Assembly: GCA_036785705.1 (NCBI GenBank) | Contig: JAWUZG010000032.1 | Coordinates: 15,084,001-15,148,000 of the forward strand | Reading direction: 5' to 3' | Source of the DNA: Acanthornis magna | Lineage: Eukaryota > Chordata > Aves > Passeriformes > Acanthizidae | DNA length: 64,000 bases | Shown: piece after piece, positions 13,163 to 25,274 of the stretch | How the letters are laid out: every line of letters begins with the position of its first letter | Numbering within the stretch: the first letter of the stretch is position 1 | Translations under genes and position numbers: made by a program | Notes under the pieces: model-generated | The model's input: the letters and a program-made list of their open reading frames with translations, nothing else | Databases searched by the model: none | Told to the model about the DNA's origin: nothing

Positions 13163-13700
13163 GCAGTATACCAGCTTCCAGTTCTCTGTGACTTTGATGT
13201 TTCATGGGGATTCTTTTACCATTAACAAGTCTAATTTATTTTTTATCCCAGGAAAATTTTTATATCCACAGTGTGCTATGACAATGAGTTGTATATTGTA
13301 ATGACATTCTATATAAAGAGACACTCTCCCTGGTTGGGTGCATTAACTCCAGCTCCTCTGTAGTGCAAACTCAGAAAGGACTGAAGTCCTGCATGTTCTT
13401 CGATGTCCCAAGTTCTCTTCTCTCTGCTTCACTCTTATCTCCTCTCTTTGCTCTACTGCGGGTGCTACATAGTCCCTTTCCATTCTTACAGTTATAATAG
13501 TTAAGTTAATTAGGTCTGCATCTTGGTTTAAGTTACACAATATGATGTGCAGTTTGACAAAAATTAATGTTCTATGCTTGGCACAGGATGCAGCATTATT
13601 CATTTCCTCATGGGCTTTTTTGTGGCATTGCCTTCCTTCACATCCTCATTAACACAAAATAGTTTGTCTTTACAGTGAATCTCTGAAATGAATATTCATG
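13163..13700. other. No feature recognised
   Basis: AT-rich unique sequence. I see no exon, RNA gene or transposon beyond the LTR edge. Confidence 0.5.
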
Positions 13701-13704
13701 GGCT

Positions 13705-13795
13705 ATAATTAGCTGCATTTTACAGCAGAGAAGCTGAGGCACAGGGCGAAATGTTCACATTTGCAAAACACTTAGCTTGGGGCAGCCAGTTCAAG
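13705..13795 (+). mobile_element. Possible MIR-type SINE remnant
   Basis: CATTTTACAGCAGAGAAGC then TGAGGCACAGGGCGAAA resembles the 3' half of MIR (ATTTTACAG...GAAACTGAGGCACAG). A weaker CTTAGCTTGGGGCAGCC part follows. Only about 30 bases match well, so it may be coincidence. MIR relics do occur in bird genomes. Confidence 0.35.
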
Positions 13796-13799
13796 TCAT

Positions 13800-15645
13800 G
13801 CAATGCACCATTTTTCCAAAACACTAGACTGACTAAAGACTAAGCTTGAGTAGAAACAGCAGCAAGACTGCACGACTGTGACTGGCAGCTGATGATGAAT
13901 TACAACAGTTTTTAGACACCAACACATAATGGATGTTCTCTCCCTTCTGGGTACAAGAATCAAAGGTGAAGCAAGAACACTAACCAAGTAAATCTGGCAC
14001 TCAGCTTTTTAATGCCTGCTCACATTGACTTTACCTACACTTAAACATAAGGCTTTGGTTGTCTTAAATACAGGACAAGAGGCAGCACAGCATGGCTGGT
14101 TCCCATCTATGAGCAGGATACATCTATAAACAACAACAGCAAGTGAACTATCAGCTCCAAGTGATTTTAAAAAAAAGTTTTCTCTGGCTTCAAAAAAAAA
14201 GATGAAAACCACCCTCTCTGCATTTAAGAGAAGGTTTCATTTCAAATTCTAAATTATATAAATTGATATTTATGCAATACATGCACATTTGGATACAATA
14301 TTTGAATCAAGAGAGTAAGCGGGTGGAGTAGTTATCTAATTCTGGAAGGAAAGGGCAAGAGCAGAATTGGTATGCACACCATGGGGATCTTTGCTGGTTT
14401 TGGAAGCTGTTTATGAGTATTCCCAAAACATTGGACAACCTTGCAGGACTGGAGATTGGCAGAAGACTGGAAGGGGACTGGTGTGCCTGAACAAGTTTCT
14501 ATTCATGTATTGTTAGGATTGATCTGTATGATGTGTCAACAAGTTACTGGGCTCCAAATCTGAGTCAAGATTAATCAAGGGAATAATCAATCATTATAAT
14601 TTAAAGATATTTTAGGAGTTGCCATCAACTGAGAGAGGCCACGTTCATAAAAGTATGCACTGTCCTGCTCTTCACTGCACCACCATTAAAATCTGGCTGC
14701 GTCTTGGAGCAATGGCCCACCCTTTGTCAGCTACAAATAGGGCAAACACACTCAAAACATGACAGAGGAAGTGGCTGTCCTTTGCTCTGCTTTGGGCAGT
14801 TCTGTTGTGACTGGATGGTATGCGTTCAAGGATCCTTGCAGAGCCCAGGAGTGATGTATAACACAGGTAAATACATATTGAGAGATGCCTCCTATTGGGG
14901 GATCACTCACCTGGGGACCGATGGAGAACACTGTCATGGATATTTTTAATACCTGGGAGCAATTAATAAGAAAATATCAGATATATTTTCTTGTAGCCTT
15001 TAACACTCTTTTATTATCTACCACTTCTGGTACTTGAAATTACCTGCTTCTGTGTTCTGCTCTCCTCCAGTTTGCAGGTATTAGGCTGCTCCTGTTATGT
15101 AGAATTACAATGAAAGTTGTTGCATGCTGTGCACGCTTTGAACATTTCATCACTTTTTTCCCCACATAAATTGGGAAGAATTTGTGGTAAGCAAATTACC
15201 ACAGCAGAACTAACAGAAAAACTGGTCCATGTGACTGAAACAAGCAGATTAATTTTTAAGCACTGCAGCTTTACTGTACATACATGAATATGTGCATGCA
15301 CACATACATTAATATGTATTTATATCACACCTTTAATTATCTAACAGAGTTTATTAAAGACTGATTTTACTAATGAACTGTGTTACTAGGTGTATTCGAA
15401 GTTTTGATCTCAGCTGAAAGCGTGAGCAACAAAAACAGAATAGATACATATTTTAAAGAAAAAGGTTCTGCCTTAAGCATCCTGAAGACAAATAATTTTC
15501 AGCATCATAAAAATTCATTTTGGGCTTATTATTTGATACTAACTGGGCAGCTGTGGGCTCATATTCTCAGTATCTTTGGGTGGGTTGGGATCTTCAGTCT
15601 TTGACACTGCTGACAGACTGACAGATCATAGTTGCATGGCATGGG
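13800..15645. other. No confident feature
   Basis: I see no coding exon. The stretch 14340-14560, containing GACTGGAGATTGGCAGAAG, faintly resembles internal CR1 ORF2 DNA but is too diverged to call. Remaining frames are short. Confidence 0.5.
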
Positions 15646-15649
15646 AGTA

Positions 15650-15985
15650 GGGAAGAAAGCAAAGGGACTGACCACAGGTCTAGAAAAAACATGACCCCTA
15701 AAGAAAGATGAATGAATGGAGTTGTTTAGTCTTGTGAAGAAAGGACATGTTAATGATTTTCAAATATGTAAAAGCACCACAGCAAAGAGGAAGAAGGCTT
15801 CTGATTTTCATGTCCATGAGAGATAAAACATAAAATAAAAGGATTAACCAAGGAAAGGTTGAGATTAAATATTAAAAATAAAAATCTCTTTCTACTTGCA
15901 GATATAGTAAAGGCCTGATATAGAAGGATTTAAAGCAAATATTTACATGCTGATTACCTAGATATGGACAGGAAAATTGTTTAGA
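15650..15985 (+). mobile_element. Ancient CR1-clade LINE 3' fragment
   Basis: The order of segments follows the CR1 reverse transcriptase end and 3' region: a GGTCTAGAAAAAACATGACC part (about 15677), AAAGAAAGAT, TTGTTTAGTCTTGTGAAGAAA (about 15723), GACATGTTAATGATTTTCAAAT, then TTGAGATTAAATATTAAAAA near 15860. In translation the family reads roughly 'LGLFSLEKRRL...GDMI...FKY'. The copy is full of small indels and much more diverged than the one at 11735, so it is an old, inactive insertion. The octamer tail is not visible. Confidence 0.72.
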
Positions 15986-15989
15986 TGAT

Positions 15990-17485
15990 TTCTTAAATTT
16001 CTTTCTTAATTTAGTGGCCTATTAAATTTTCATTTCCATTTTTATTTCCTTAGGTGACACACACTTAAACTAGTTATCCCAGCCAAATAATGTTTCTGAA
16101 AACAGGAAAAAAAAAATGGACCCTTCCCCAGAAATTAACTTGGCCTAACTCAGAATCACTCTCTTTCCTCCCTCCAGTGTCAATCTGCAGTCATTTCCTC
16201 TTAGGGGAAACCATTTTCTCTAGGCAGGTTTTAGAAGCTGCATCTCTCCTCTCTGAGCTTCTCAGACTCTGCTGCCGGGGCCAGGGCTGCCTGAGGCTTC
16301 ATTGCGGGAGCTGGACTGCAGCTTGTCCACTGCAACTTGTACTGACATACTGGTGCTGTTTTCATCTCTGTTAATAGCTAGTTTATGTGAAAGGGCAACA
16401 TGTGTCCTTAAAATTTAGTGAGGGGGAGAGAGAGGTGGAGCAAGGGAATCCCATCAAGAGAAAAAGCAGGTAGTGTTTCAGAACAAGACAGCTATTGCAC
16501 TCATCTGAAACTCCCGTCATTTTGCACGATATTTCTTGCATTTTTTTGGGGAAACTTCAACTTTTCTGGAGCAGCTTTCCCATCAGCAGCAATCCCCAAA
16601 TTGCCACTCAAGAAATGCTAAACAAAGACCTTAGCAAACTCAGCAGCTCTACCCCCTGTTTTATTTATGTGACAAGTCGAAGAAATAAATTTCCTTCAAA
16701 CTGGTACAGTGTATGAGTGACCAGAAGGGATTGTGCAGGCCACAAGTGCTCTTCCAGGCCTTCAGGCAAATAAAACAAGCTTCTGCCTCATGCACCTCCC
16801 TATACAGTCCTGTGCTCAGGCTCTGTCTTTCCCCCCAGTATTTGGGATCGTCAGAGCCAGTCATCTCGCATGGCCAGGGCAGGCTACACTACAGAGGGCA
16901 CACTGGGGGAACAGGGCAGGGCAGGAGGTTCCAGCTGCATCTCCCCTGACTGCTCTCCAACACACAGCAAAAAGCCCTCAGCTGCTTGCAGGATGGGGAT
17001 TATGTGTGTGGGAAGCTTTGCCCCCGTGCCAGGCACCGCGGGAATGTGACCAGGACTGCATCAGCTGTCTTTGGAGGCTGCAGGGGTATTGCACAGGGGA
17101 GGAGGAGACAACTTTCAGAGTTACAAGAAGGTATAGAGGGGAGAAGCCTGGGGTAATGGTTTAAAAGGGGGGAAAAATCCAATAATTATGGGGTGCCAGA
17201 TTTCTCAGAACCTGTTAGTTAAACATCCAGTGATCCTATCTGAAATTGGGGATGCTAGCAGGTATGGATGAAACCATCTAATCCTATTCTGAAATCCCAC
17301 TGTTTTTGTGCTTATTTTCAAGCTGATACATCATTTTATAGGAAACAATGAAAAAACTTCAGCAGCCAGCCTTGGGGCTTCATGAAGCAACATGCATAAC
17401 CAAGCATCCTCCCAGCACCAATTCCATGTTCCAGTAGGAAACAGTTCAGCACAGTGCTCTTCATTTCTTTAAGGTGGCTGGATCT
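15990..17485. other. No gene; GC-richer stretch at 16700-17150
   Basis: I recognise nothing. 16700-17150 is GC-richer and open for 143 codons (16733-17164), but the translation has no motif and no family resemblance, and the opposite strand is open too. I read it as noncoding. Confidence 0.5.
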
Positions 17486-17489
17486 GCCC

Positions 17490-17832
<343 letters not shown>

Positions 17833-18009
17833 TTAAAAGAAGACAGGCATGGAAATAAGGAAGAGAAGGAAGAAAAGAAAGCATCCTGTTGCATGCAAAA
17901 ACCAGACCCAGCAGTGGCAAGAGCTGGGCAGAGTGGAGCCTTTCCTGATAATATCAGTTTACTTTTTAATTAGATGCTGAGCTTTTAAAGACAATGGAGT
18001 AGACATGAT

Positions 18010-18370
18010 AAAGAGCAGGCTATTAAGTTTCCCAATTACAGAGCACAAAGAATCCAATAATTTATGTGCTGATAATCTCCTGGTAATCCTCCGGGTGCTG
18101 CCGGAGCGTAAGCGTCCTGATTACTCCTCTGCTCTTACACGGATTTGTTCTCCTACCATTGCTGAGTTTCCCCGTTATGTTTGGCACAGCTCATTTAAAA
18201 CAACCACAGTTACCTCACAGCCAAACCGCTGGCCTAAGTTTAGCTAAGATGAATAGGCAGCCGTTCATCTGCGACAGAGCCTTTGGTGTAAGTGTGGCCA
18301 ATTAGTCACACGTTTGGTGTTCTAATTAGGCAACGCTGGGCCTTTCAGAAAATGTGCTGTTGATTTAGGT
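18010..18370. promoter_or_regulatory. Candidate conserved regulatory element
   Basis: About eleven CpGs lie in roughly 260 bases of otherwise CpG-poor DNA, and the sequence is unique and non-repetitive. It holds a perfect inverted repeat CTCCGG-6-CCGGAG (18089-18106) and CCAATTAG/CTAATTAGG, near-inverted homeodomain and CCAAT cores (about 18298-18330). Retained CpGs plus dense motifs are typical of constrained developmental enhancers, but constraint is inferred, not shown. The 80-codon frame across it has no resemblance to a protein family. Confidence 0.4.
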
Positions 18371-18379
18371 ACTTCCTCA

Positions 18380-18870
18380 AACAATGCTAAATTGTGTTAT
18401 GTGAAATTCAATTAGTTCTTTTCTAAATGTTTCCACATCTGTTATTCTTTAAGCATAAAGTGATGAGGAGAGAAGGAGAAGTGAAAAGCCAGAGTCTCCA
18501 CTGGTGAAATATGTTAGGCCTCTGGGACCAGCCCTTTTTCCAGCTTTTGACCCTGAACAGTGATATACAGGAAGGAACAAAGTTGGAGAGCTATCATGGT
18601 GAAGCCCTTTAAAATAAATCATTATGGAAGAAATACTGCAACTGTAAGGGAACATAATCTCTTATGATAGCCATAAACTAAGCTTTGTTTGGAAACGGAT
18701 GGCATGGGGAAAGCACCATTAAGCAAATGATTATAAATTCTTTTTTAAGAACTCCTTTTTTTTTACGATAATAGTGATATGTTTAAGTCCCAAGATTAAC
18801 CAAAAATAAGTACAGAGCCAGTTTACTGTTTTGTGGAATGGTTTTGAGTAGCTTTATTTTTGTTTCAGAT
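18380..18870. other. No feature recognised
   Basis: AT-rich sequence with a short T run near 18760 and no exon or transposon. Confidence 0.5.
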
Positions 18871-18879
18871 TTTTCCTCT

Positions 18880-19385
18880 GAGGACTAAAAAGGTGGCAAG
18901 ACCTCCTGTAGGAGGTTTTGAGGGGGAAGGGATGGGGTGCATTTATTATTTCTGTTGCGGCATTCCGCAATTTTTCTCCACGTTTGGAAGAACAAAGCAC
19001 CAGAATCCTTTTGATCCCTCGAACAAAGCACCAGGCTTTCAGTGGAGCTTTTCAGCGCTCCTTGTGACCCATGAGGTTTACATTTGCACAAGGCTTCTCC
19101 CAAAACGTGGGCTACCTCTGGCCCTTGCTGTGGCCATGCTTCGTGTCCGACCTGCAGCATGCACCATGTCAGGGTATCCGTGAAGGCAGAGCAAAGATTT
19201 CTCCAACGTCGTGGCTCAGCCAAAAACCACAGCTGTCTAAAGGTGAAGTTGTACATGCATTTGATCCTCGTTGCTGTTATCACCTTTTCACTGACCAACA
19301 TTTCAAGCCTTATCTGTGGCTGGCAGGCCATGTTTCAGGTTTGTCAGAGTCCGGATATAGCCCGTGTGGTTTTCTGATGATCTAT
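18880..19385. promoter_or_regulatory. Candidate conserved element with paired SOX/TCF-like sites
   Basis: GAACAAAGCACCAG occurs twice, at 18990-19003 and 19021-19034. AACAAAG is a good match to SOX or TCF/LEF binding cores. Downstream are about ten CpGs in 300 bases, a CAGCTG E-box and AGGTGA (about 19226-19245), and CCTTATCTG (GATA-like, about 19308). Frames of 148 codons (minus) and 130 codons (plus) overlap here without any recognisable domain, so I prefer a regulatory reading. It is inference from motifs and composition. Confidence 0.33.
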
Positions 19386-19389
19386 CTTG

Positions 19390-22300
19390 ATAAGATTTGT
19401 GGAATGCGAGAGATGAAGTTGTCAGCACTGCTTTGTGGCACCTCCGTACATGTCAGAAAATGAAAATATTTTCAGAAGCGGTGGCATTATTTTGACTGGT
19501 GACACAAGCTTCTAAGACAACGAATGTCCTTGAAAAGTAAAAAAAGAATGCACAATATTTATAATAAATGACCAAAAAATAGTATGTCCTGGAAAGGCAT
19601 CAAGTTTGAAGGGGGGACCAGATGAGAAAGAGGAGGATTATAAAATTAAGCACTTCTGGAGCTAAACTGGTAAATTATTTTTTCCAGCTGTAATTACTGC
19701 TATTGCATAGATATGTCATCCTTGTAAATCAGGACTTTTAAGTCTTCTTTTTTCATAGAAGAATCTTAAAATAAAGTAGATCCAAACAAATGCACAGAAC
19801 TTTTTTTTCAGCTGCCACGTTTACTTCCAGGTTCAATCAGCACATTATCCATAAGCCAACTCGATCATGTCACAGCTTCCTAAACAGAGCCATTTCTTTT
19901 CCCCCAGATGATGATGAAATTAAAGAAGTGTAAACTTTAGCAGAAATCTAGAAAGCCCCAGTTCCATGTCACTTCACAGGCCCATCTGCAGGACTCGCTG
20001 AGGTGCTCAGCTTGAGTAAGAGCGCGCTGCCAGTTTTAGTGATGGCACTAATCTGTACCAGCCATAATCTGAGCATTATATGATCTCACAAAATATACAA
20101 TCTTCACGTATTATTTCTTAAAAACAAACAGCAGGAGGAGGCCAGCTGTGAACTCATTCTGCATTCAGAAAATTTTGAAAGCTTTTTGTTCAAGAGATGA
20201 AGGAGAATTGGAGGCAAATAAATATCCTTAATAGTTGTTGGAATAATTCAGGTATTTTTATTGAAAAATCCTGCTGCATCAAAGCCAAACTATTAGTAGA
20301 AATGCATATGTTTTTGGAAAAAAAATCTGGCCTCTTCCAGTGAAATAATAAAAAAGAGCTATTCAAGTCAAACCTTGAGACTGTTGATACAAAAAAAAAA
20401 AAAAAAAAGGAGAAGGTTTGGCAGAATCCTTTCCTTTAAAATAGAAGAGTTTCATTTCTCTTTTCAAACTTCAGAAGTTGTCAGAAAACAAGATTGTTCT
20501 CCTAAGAGATGAACAAAAGTTTTATTCATAAATTTAAGCTAAGTTATTGAGATGGAAGAATATTTTCAAAGTTTGATAGAAAGCATTAAAAACTTTTCAA
20601 AAAAAGAAGAACAATTTTGAATATGTCTAGAAGTTATGAATTGTTGACTGAGAAATTTTCCACCTACTTCTCGTGGGGTCTTTGAATTTTATTTCTAAAT
20701 CAGATCAGGGGCATTAAAAGCCTCTCAATCTACTTTCTTCCAGAAATACAATGCAACCAAAATTAACAAATTGACTATTTCCCCAAACAATATGGCTTTT
20801 AAAGTCCACCCAGACAAAGATTAAGTTTAAACAACTCTCAAAAAACCCAAACAACCTAGGTTTGAAAGAGAACTTCTGTTATCTTAAGCCTATGAGGTTG
20901 TTTGTAACAACCATGGTTTGGTTGCATGAAGTTTTGCTCCAAATTCCCATACTCAAACAATCTTTGAGGTCCCACATGGCACACCAACCCCAAACATCTT
21001 AAAGCTTCTCTGTGCAAGGCCTCTACCTCATTTTTTATGTGATGACCACAGCAGAGACAAATGCCTCTTCACCTGATGAAGAGTGAGGTGAGCTGCTAAA
21101 ATGACTCATTACCGATGACCACAGGTCTTGCCTACAGATATATTTATGTTTCTATTCATCACAAATGAAATTATAACCCCTGCCATCATTCATAGGCTGG
21201 TGTTCCGACATCCTGCACCAATACCTTCATTGTGGCTCACTTTAAGAAATTAAGTCCCATATTATCATTCCATATTCTTAACAATTTTGTAAACCAGGAA
21301 AGTAGATGTTTTCAGGAATGCAGTTGGATGCATCAAGTATGTGCAAGGAAACATCTGTGAGGTAAATAAATTATTAACTAAGGAAGACTGGACACAATCA
21401 GCAAATTGTCTGGGAATACACTGAAGGATAAACTCCATCTGTAATGAGCCTGCAGTGGAAAAGCACAGCAAAGGCAGAGCTGTTCCTGAGCTCCATCTCA
21501 TTCAGTGTCAACTGAGCATCTGGCTTGCCCACAGAAAATGCCCTCGTATTAAACCCTGAATCTAGTATCAGAAGCACATCAATCTTCATCCTGAGCTGAT
21601 AGCTGCATTCCTAATCCAGGCAGGTTGAGCCCAAGCCCTCCCAGTGTGGGGGAGTACTTGGGTTTCCTGAAACTGGATTTTAATGGGGGATAGATTGGCC
21701 AGATGAGATTCTGGTTTTCATCTCTTATGTTAACAGGGGCCTCCACATCCAAAAAAAGTTTGGTTTTGGCTTTGGGCTGTTTTTATCTCAGTTTGTGGCT
21801 GTATTTTAAGGTACACTCTTGCCTACTGTGTATTTTTTCAGTCAGAGGAAAGGATCACCTTCCTTCTTTCACCCCTAGAGCTGACATGCAGTGGATGCAA
21901 GTTCCCTTCACTCCTCAGAGTTGCAGACTTCAGGCTGTAAGGCTGGGCAGGCATGCTCCTTAAATTTTTTTAACAAGAAACACTAACCTAGCAGCCCACT
22001 GCTGCCTCAGGCCTCTCCAGTTCTTGGAGGGCACATTTCTGTGCTTGAGCTCCCTGTTCTTCCTTTTGCCTCACCATGCCCATACATGTCCCTTTATCTC
22101 CTTCAGTTATTTCTCAGACTCCTGACTCTCATCAGCATAATCAGAACCACTATCCACCCTACTGTGGGTGGCCAAAGTACATTTTGTCTTACTACATTTC
22201 CTTGTCTCTTCTCAGGGCCCTGTGTTGCATCTCTAACTTGAGCCTACAGTCTGCAGCAGCAGGTGTGGCAGACGAGGTCTGAGGAGCCACTGTCATCAGA

Positions 22301-22490
22301 GATGTGGCTCTTCCTTGTCTCTGTGCCATGGACATCCCAAGACAGATGGGCACAGCAGCAACCCAACGCCACCTCTGCCCCAGCACACAGGAAAAGGGAA
22401 GGTGGGGGTCTGTTCTCCAGGTACCTTGTTCATCTCTTACTGTGCTGTTTAAAAAACAGAGTTTCTTCACATGTTTTTTCTGATAGCCCT
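19390..22490. other. No gene; A18 tract
   Basis: I see no exon or identifiable repeat over about 3 kb. There is an 18-base A run at 20391-20408 without a recognisable retroposon upstream. 22000-22430 is slightly GC-richer but has no coding resemblance. Confidence 0.5.
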
Positions 22491-22496
22491 GTGGCT

Positions 22497-22544
22497 GTTC
22501 TCTCACATATGGGTTGTATTGTTTTCTCACATATGGGTTGTACC
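22497..22544 (+). repeat. Tandem duplication, 24-bp unit x2
   Basis: Two adjacent 24-bp units share the TCTCACATATGGGTTGTA core and differ at about 3 positions. It is a simple local duplication, presumably replication slippage. Confidence 0.85.
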
Positions 22545-22583
22545 TTTTATGAAGAATAGCTGCTATCATTTCTTCCTCCTTTC

Positions 22584-22598
22584 TTTTTTTTTTTTTTT
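22584..22598 (+). repeat. Poly(T) run
   Basis: Fifteen consecutive T residues, ending in TTAG. It might be the reverse complement of a retroposon tail, but no element is recognisable next to it. Confidence 0.6.
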
Positions 22599-23053
22599 AG
22601 AAGTTGCAGCTATATGAAAAACTAAAGGCTATCGAAGCAATGAAAGTCATGGCAGGATTTCTTTGAAATAGGCACTTATGTCATCCTGCCCCATTAAATT
22701 AGTGAATGTGCAGTCTGAACCTACAGACTGACAAATCCTTTCATGCAAGTCTTCTACCAACAAAACAGGGAGTTCCCCTCACATTATGCAGTTTTGTAAG
22801 AGTTTTGCCAGGTGCTGTCAGCAGCAATAAACCTGGCATCCTTTTAAAGAGAAATAAGCTTATTCACCCAACATTTCTAGGCTCACTAAATAGCTGTCCT
22901 TAGACTTTCTTTTTCTGAATACCTTCACCACTAAATACCTTAACAGATTATGGTCTCTGCCTACAGTATTAGGAAAAAAAACTCCAAGAACTTCTCCATA
23001 GCCTTCTGGCAGGTAGGAATTCACCTTTCCTATGCTCTGCCCAAAAGCTGTGT

Positions 23054-23071
23054 CTCCAGGTTAGCCTGGAG
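23054..23071. repeat. Small perfect hairpin
   Basis: CTCCAGG-TTAG-CCTGGAG is a 7-bp perfect stem with a 4-base loop, just upstream of the reverse transcriptase-like frame. It is probably chance; no terminator or RNA meaning is claimed. Confidence 0.5.
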
Positions 23072-23141
23072 CTGAGCCCAAGCTAATAGGCGCAACCTCT
23101 AGTCAGGCTTATGAACCAGAGCATATTTCTGTGCTCCCTGG

Positions 23142-23873
23142 GTGTACTCCCTGGCTGGGTTTGAGACAGCCCATAACCGGAGGCATCACATTGAAGGTAG
23201 GGCACGTTTGCCCCTGCCTGCCTCAGACCATGCAGATCAGCCTTCTGCCTGTGAGGGAAACAGCAAAGATTTTGTTCGAGGTAAAAGGGTACTCGGTGTA
23301 GGCTTCAGAAAGCAGACCAAGAAATTTATCTACAGCCTATTAATCAGATACTGCAGCACTGTATGGGCTGCTGATGTTCACATTATAAAAAAGGATATTG
23401 AAAAACTGGAGAAGGTGCAGAAGAGAGCTGTAAAAATGATTCAGAGACTGAAGAAAGCACCCCACACTGAAGCACTCAAAGAATTCAATCTGTTTAAGTT
23501 ATCAAGAAGAAGACTGAGAAGCCACTTGATTGCATTGGGTAATACCTTCGCCAGGAGAAACTGGTGGGTTACTTACACTCCACTTACTAAAGAACCAAAG
23601 AAAGACATGGCCAGAACAAGTTCCTGGAAGCCTGTTAGACAGGCAAATGAAAGCAAAAAACCCCTTCTTTTTCACAATTGTTGTACAGAAAAACTTAGTA
23701 AGATTGGAGAGAGTCTTGCTTTCCATATCTTTAAATCAGGTCTGAATGTTCTAAGAATTGTACCAGTTACTGGTCTTGGAAAAGAAGTAACTCAAAAAAT
23801 GACAAAATGTGCTTCACCATCAATGCCTTCTCTTTATGCACTAAGATCCACTGTTGCTGCTCTCTGTGGCTAG
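23142..23873 (+). pseudogene. CR1-clade LINE reverse transcriptase C-terminus, uninterrupted frame
   Basis: The 243-codon frame has two parts. Residues 1 to about 61 match nothing I know. From about residue 62 (23325) to about 205 it follows the C-terminal end of CR1-clade ORF2: a RYCSTVWAAD segment, then KKDIEKLEKVQKRAVKMIQ, then FNLFKLSRRRLRSHLIAL, and near residues 175-200 a block ending HIFKSGLN that matches the 'P...EVFKKRLD' end. The polymerase catalytic palm is absent, so it cannot be an active transposase or polymerase. It differs strongly from the avian CR1 at 11735 and belongs to another, older subfamily. The frame runs about 180 homologous codons without stop or frameshift, which is unusual for such a diverged relic. 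Most likely it is a fortunate fossil; a domesticated fragment is the alternative. The ATG at 23142 is simply the first in frame; no promoter or splice site supports it. Confidence 0.72.
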
Positions 23874-23879
23874 TGAAGG

Positions 23880-25270
23880 CCAAAATCCTGATGTGAGGTC
23901 TGACAGACATAATCCTCATGCCTAGGGAATTATTTCTAGGTTTGCCTGAGACTAACCCCAGGATACTGATTTTGCCTGTATTTAATGGATAATTAGGAGA
24001 ATGTTATCTGACAGATGGATATTTTTGGAACATGGCATTTATTGAAAATGAGTGGAAACATGAGGGGCCTTATGGACACCTAGAATAAACAAAGACCCTT
24101 GAACTGACTATTCCGCTGTAACAAACAGCCCTGTGGTTGCATAGAGATTGTGTTTCCATCCCAAAGGTAAGTACTCCACAGAAATTAGAGTTCCTGGAGT
24201 AAGGGGAAGATGGGAGAGGAAAAGAGAAACATGAATCCTGTGGCCACCCTCCCTTTGGGAAGGGAGAATAGCACTCAGGGTGGACTGTGGCCTGTGGGAA
24301 CACAGATGAAAATCTGAACCGAAGCAGGCAATTCTCAAGTTCTGGTTTTAGGAAAACTGTGAGAAAGGCAGTGAGGCATATCAAAGTGGAGCTCCATGGC
24401 AGGAAGAAACTATGTTCATATTGGGACACTAGGAAGTTCTTTTCCTGTTTCTTTCACTAATGGGCTGAGATACTGTTTGTACCAGTGTAGGACAATCCTC
24501 TGAAATGCACAGAAGGATTCTGAGTCGGGATGTGCAGTCTCTGTGTTGCCACCTCGCCTTTGTGATACTGCAGCTAAAAGGAGAAAACATTTTCTCTGGG
24601 AGCAACTGTGCAGATGGGGTGTGGGCAGATCTCTGAGATGACAACATTCAGTGCACTTTCTTTCCCTTATTCGCCAACAGATGGTGGCAGAGAGAGACCC
24701 TTTCCTGCCCAAAACCTTCAGGTCAGAGCAGTTGTATTTTCTTTTAATTACCTGTACATGAAAGACTACTGTATTCTGCAGCTTTTGTCCTTCCTGAGGC
24801 ATTTTGCAACAGAAGCACTGAGGAGCGCTGGGAAAGCATTGTGTGCAGCTACAGCACAACAGTGCAACTTGGCGTAAAGATCTGATTTCCACATTGTGCA
24901 GGAGTTATGTTCAGTGAAAATTATATAAATGTAGTATACCAGCTCATATGTCATTTCCACAGAATGTTACAACCATTCTGTTATGTAATAGTGAGCTAAT
25001 AAAGTCAAGCCAAAACTCACTATATCACTTTCTACATGAAGTCACCTCATTCATCCTTTTTCCCTTTTAATTTCAATCTCATCTCTATTTCTACATTTGC
25101 CTTCTGAAGTATTTCTAGCACTGCATATTCCCAACACCCTTCTTATTTTACTGTGTGATCTAAGCAATGCAGAGTAAGAGGGCCTGAAAATCTGGACTGG
25201 AAATATCATGAGAACAGGCTCTGTCAAGAGCTTTCCAGTATTTCCTGCTTCTGGTTGAGCTGGAAATACT
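23880..25270. other. No feature recognised
   Basis: No LINE 3' tail can be followed with confidence after 23873. Frames up to 158 codons on the minus strand (24416-24892) are cysteine- and serine-rich by composition and show no domain. Confidence 0.5.
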
Positions 25271-25274
25271 CAAA

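Noticed and set aside
14340..14560. Possible internal CR1 ORF2 fragment
   Set aside because: Resemblance limited to a short phrase; frame broken and not confident by eye.
16733..17164. 143-codon frame in GC-richer DNA
   Set aside because: GC-rich DNA has fewer stops; no family resemblance.
22263..22559. 98-codon frame with NPYVR-like repeats on the opposite strand
   Set aside because: The repeat is just the 24-bp tandem duplication in translation.
24416..24892. 158-codon cysteine-rich minus frame
   Set aside because: Cysteines show no zinc-finger or other spacing; open frames occur on the plus strand as well.
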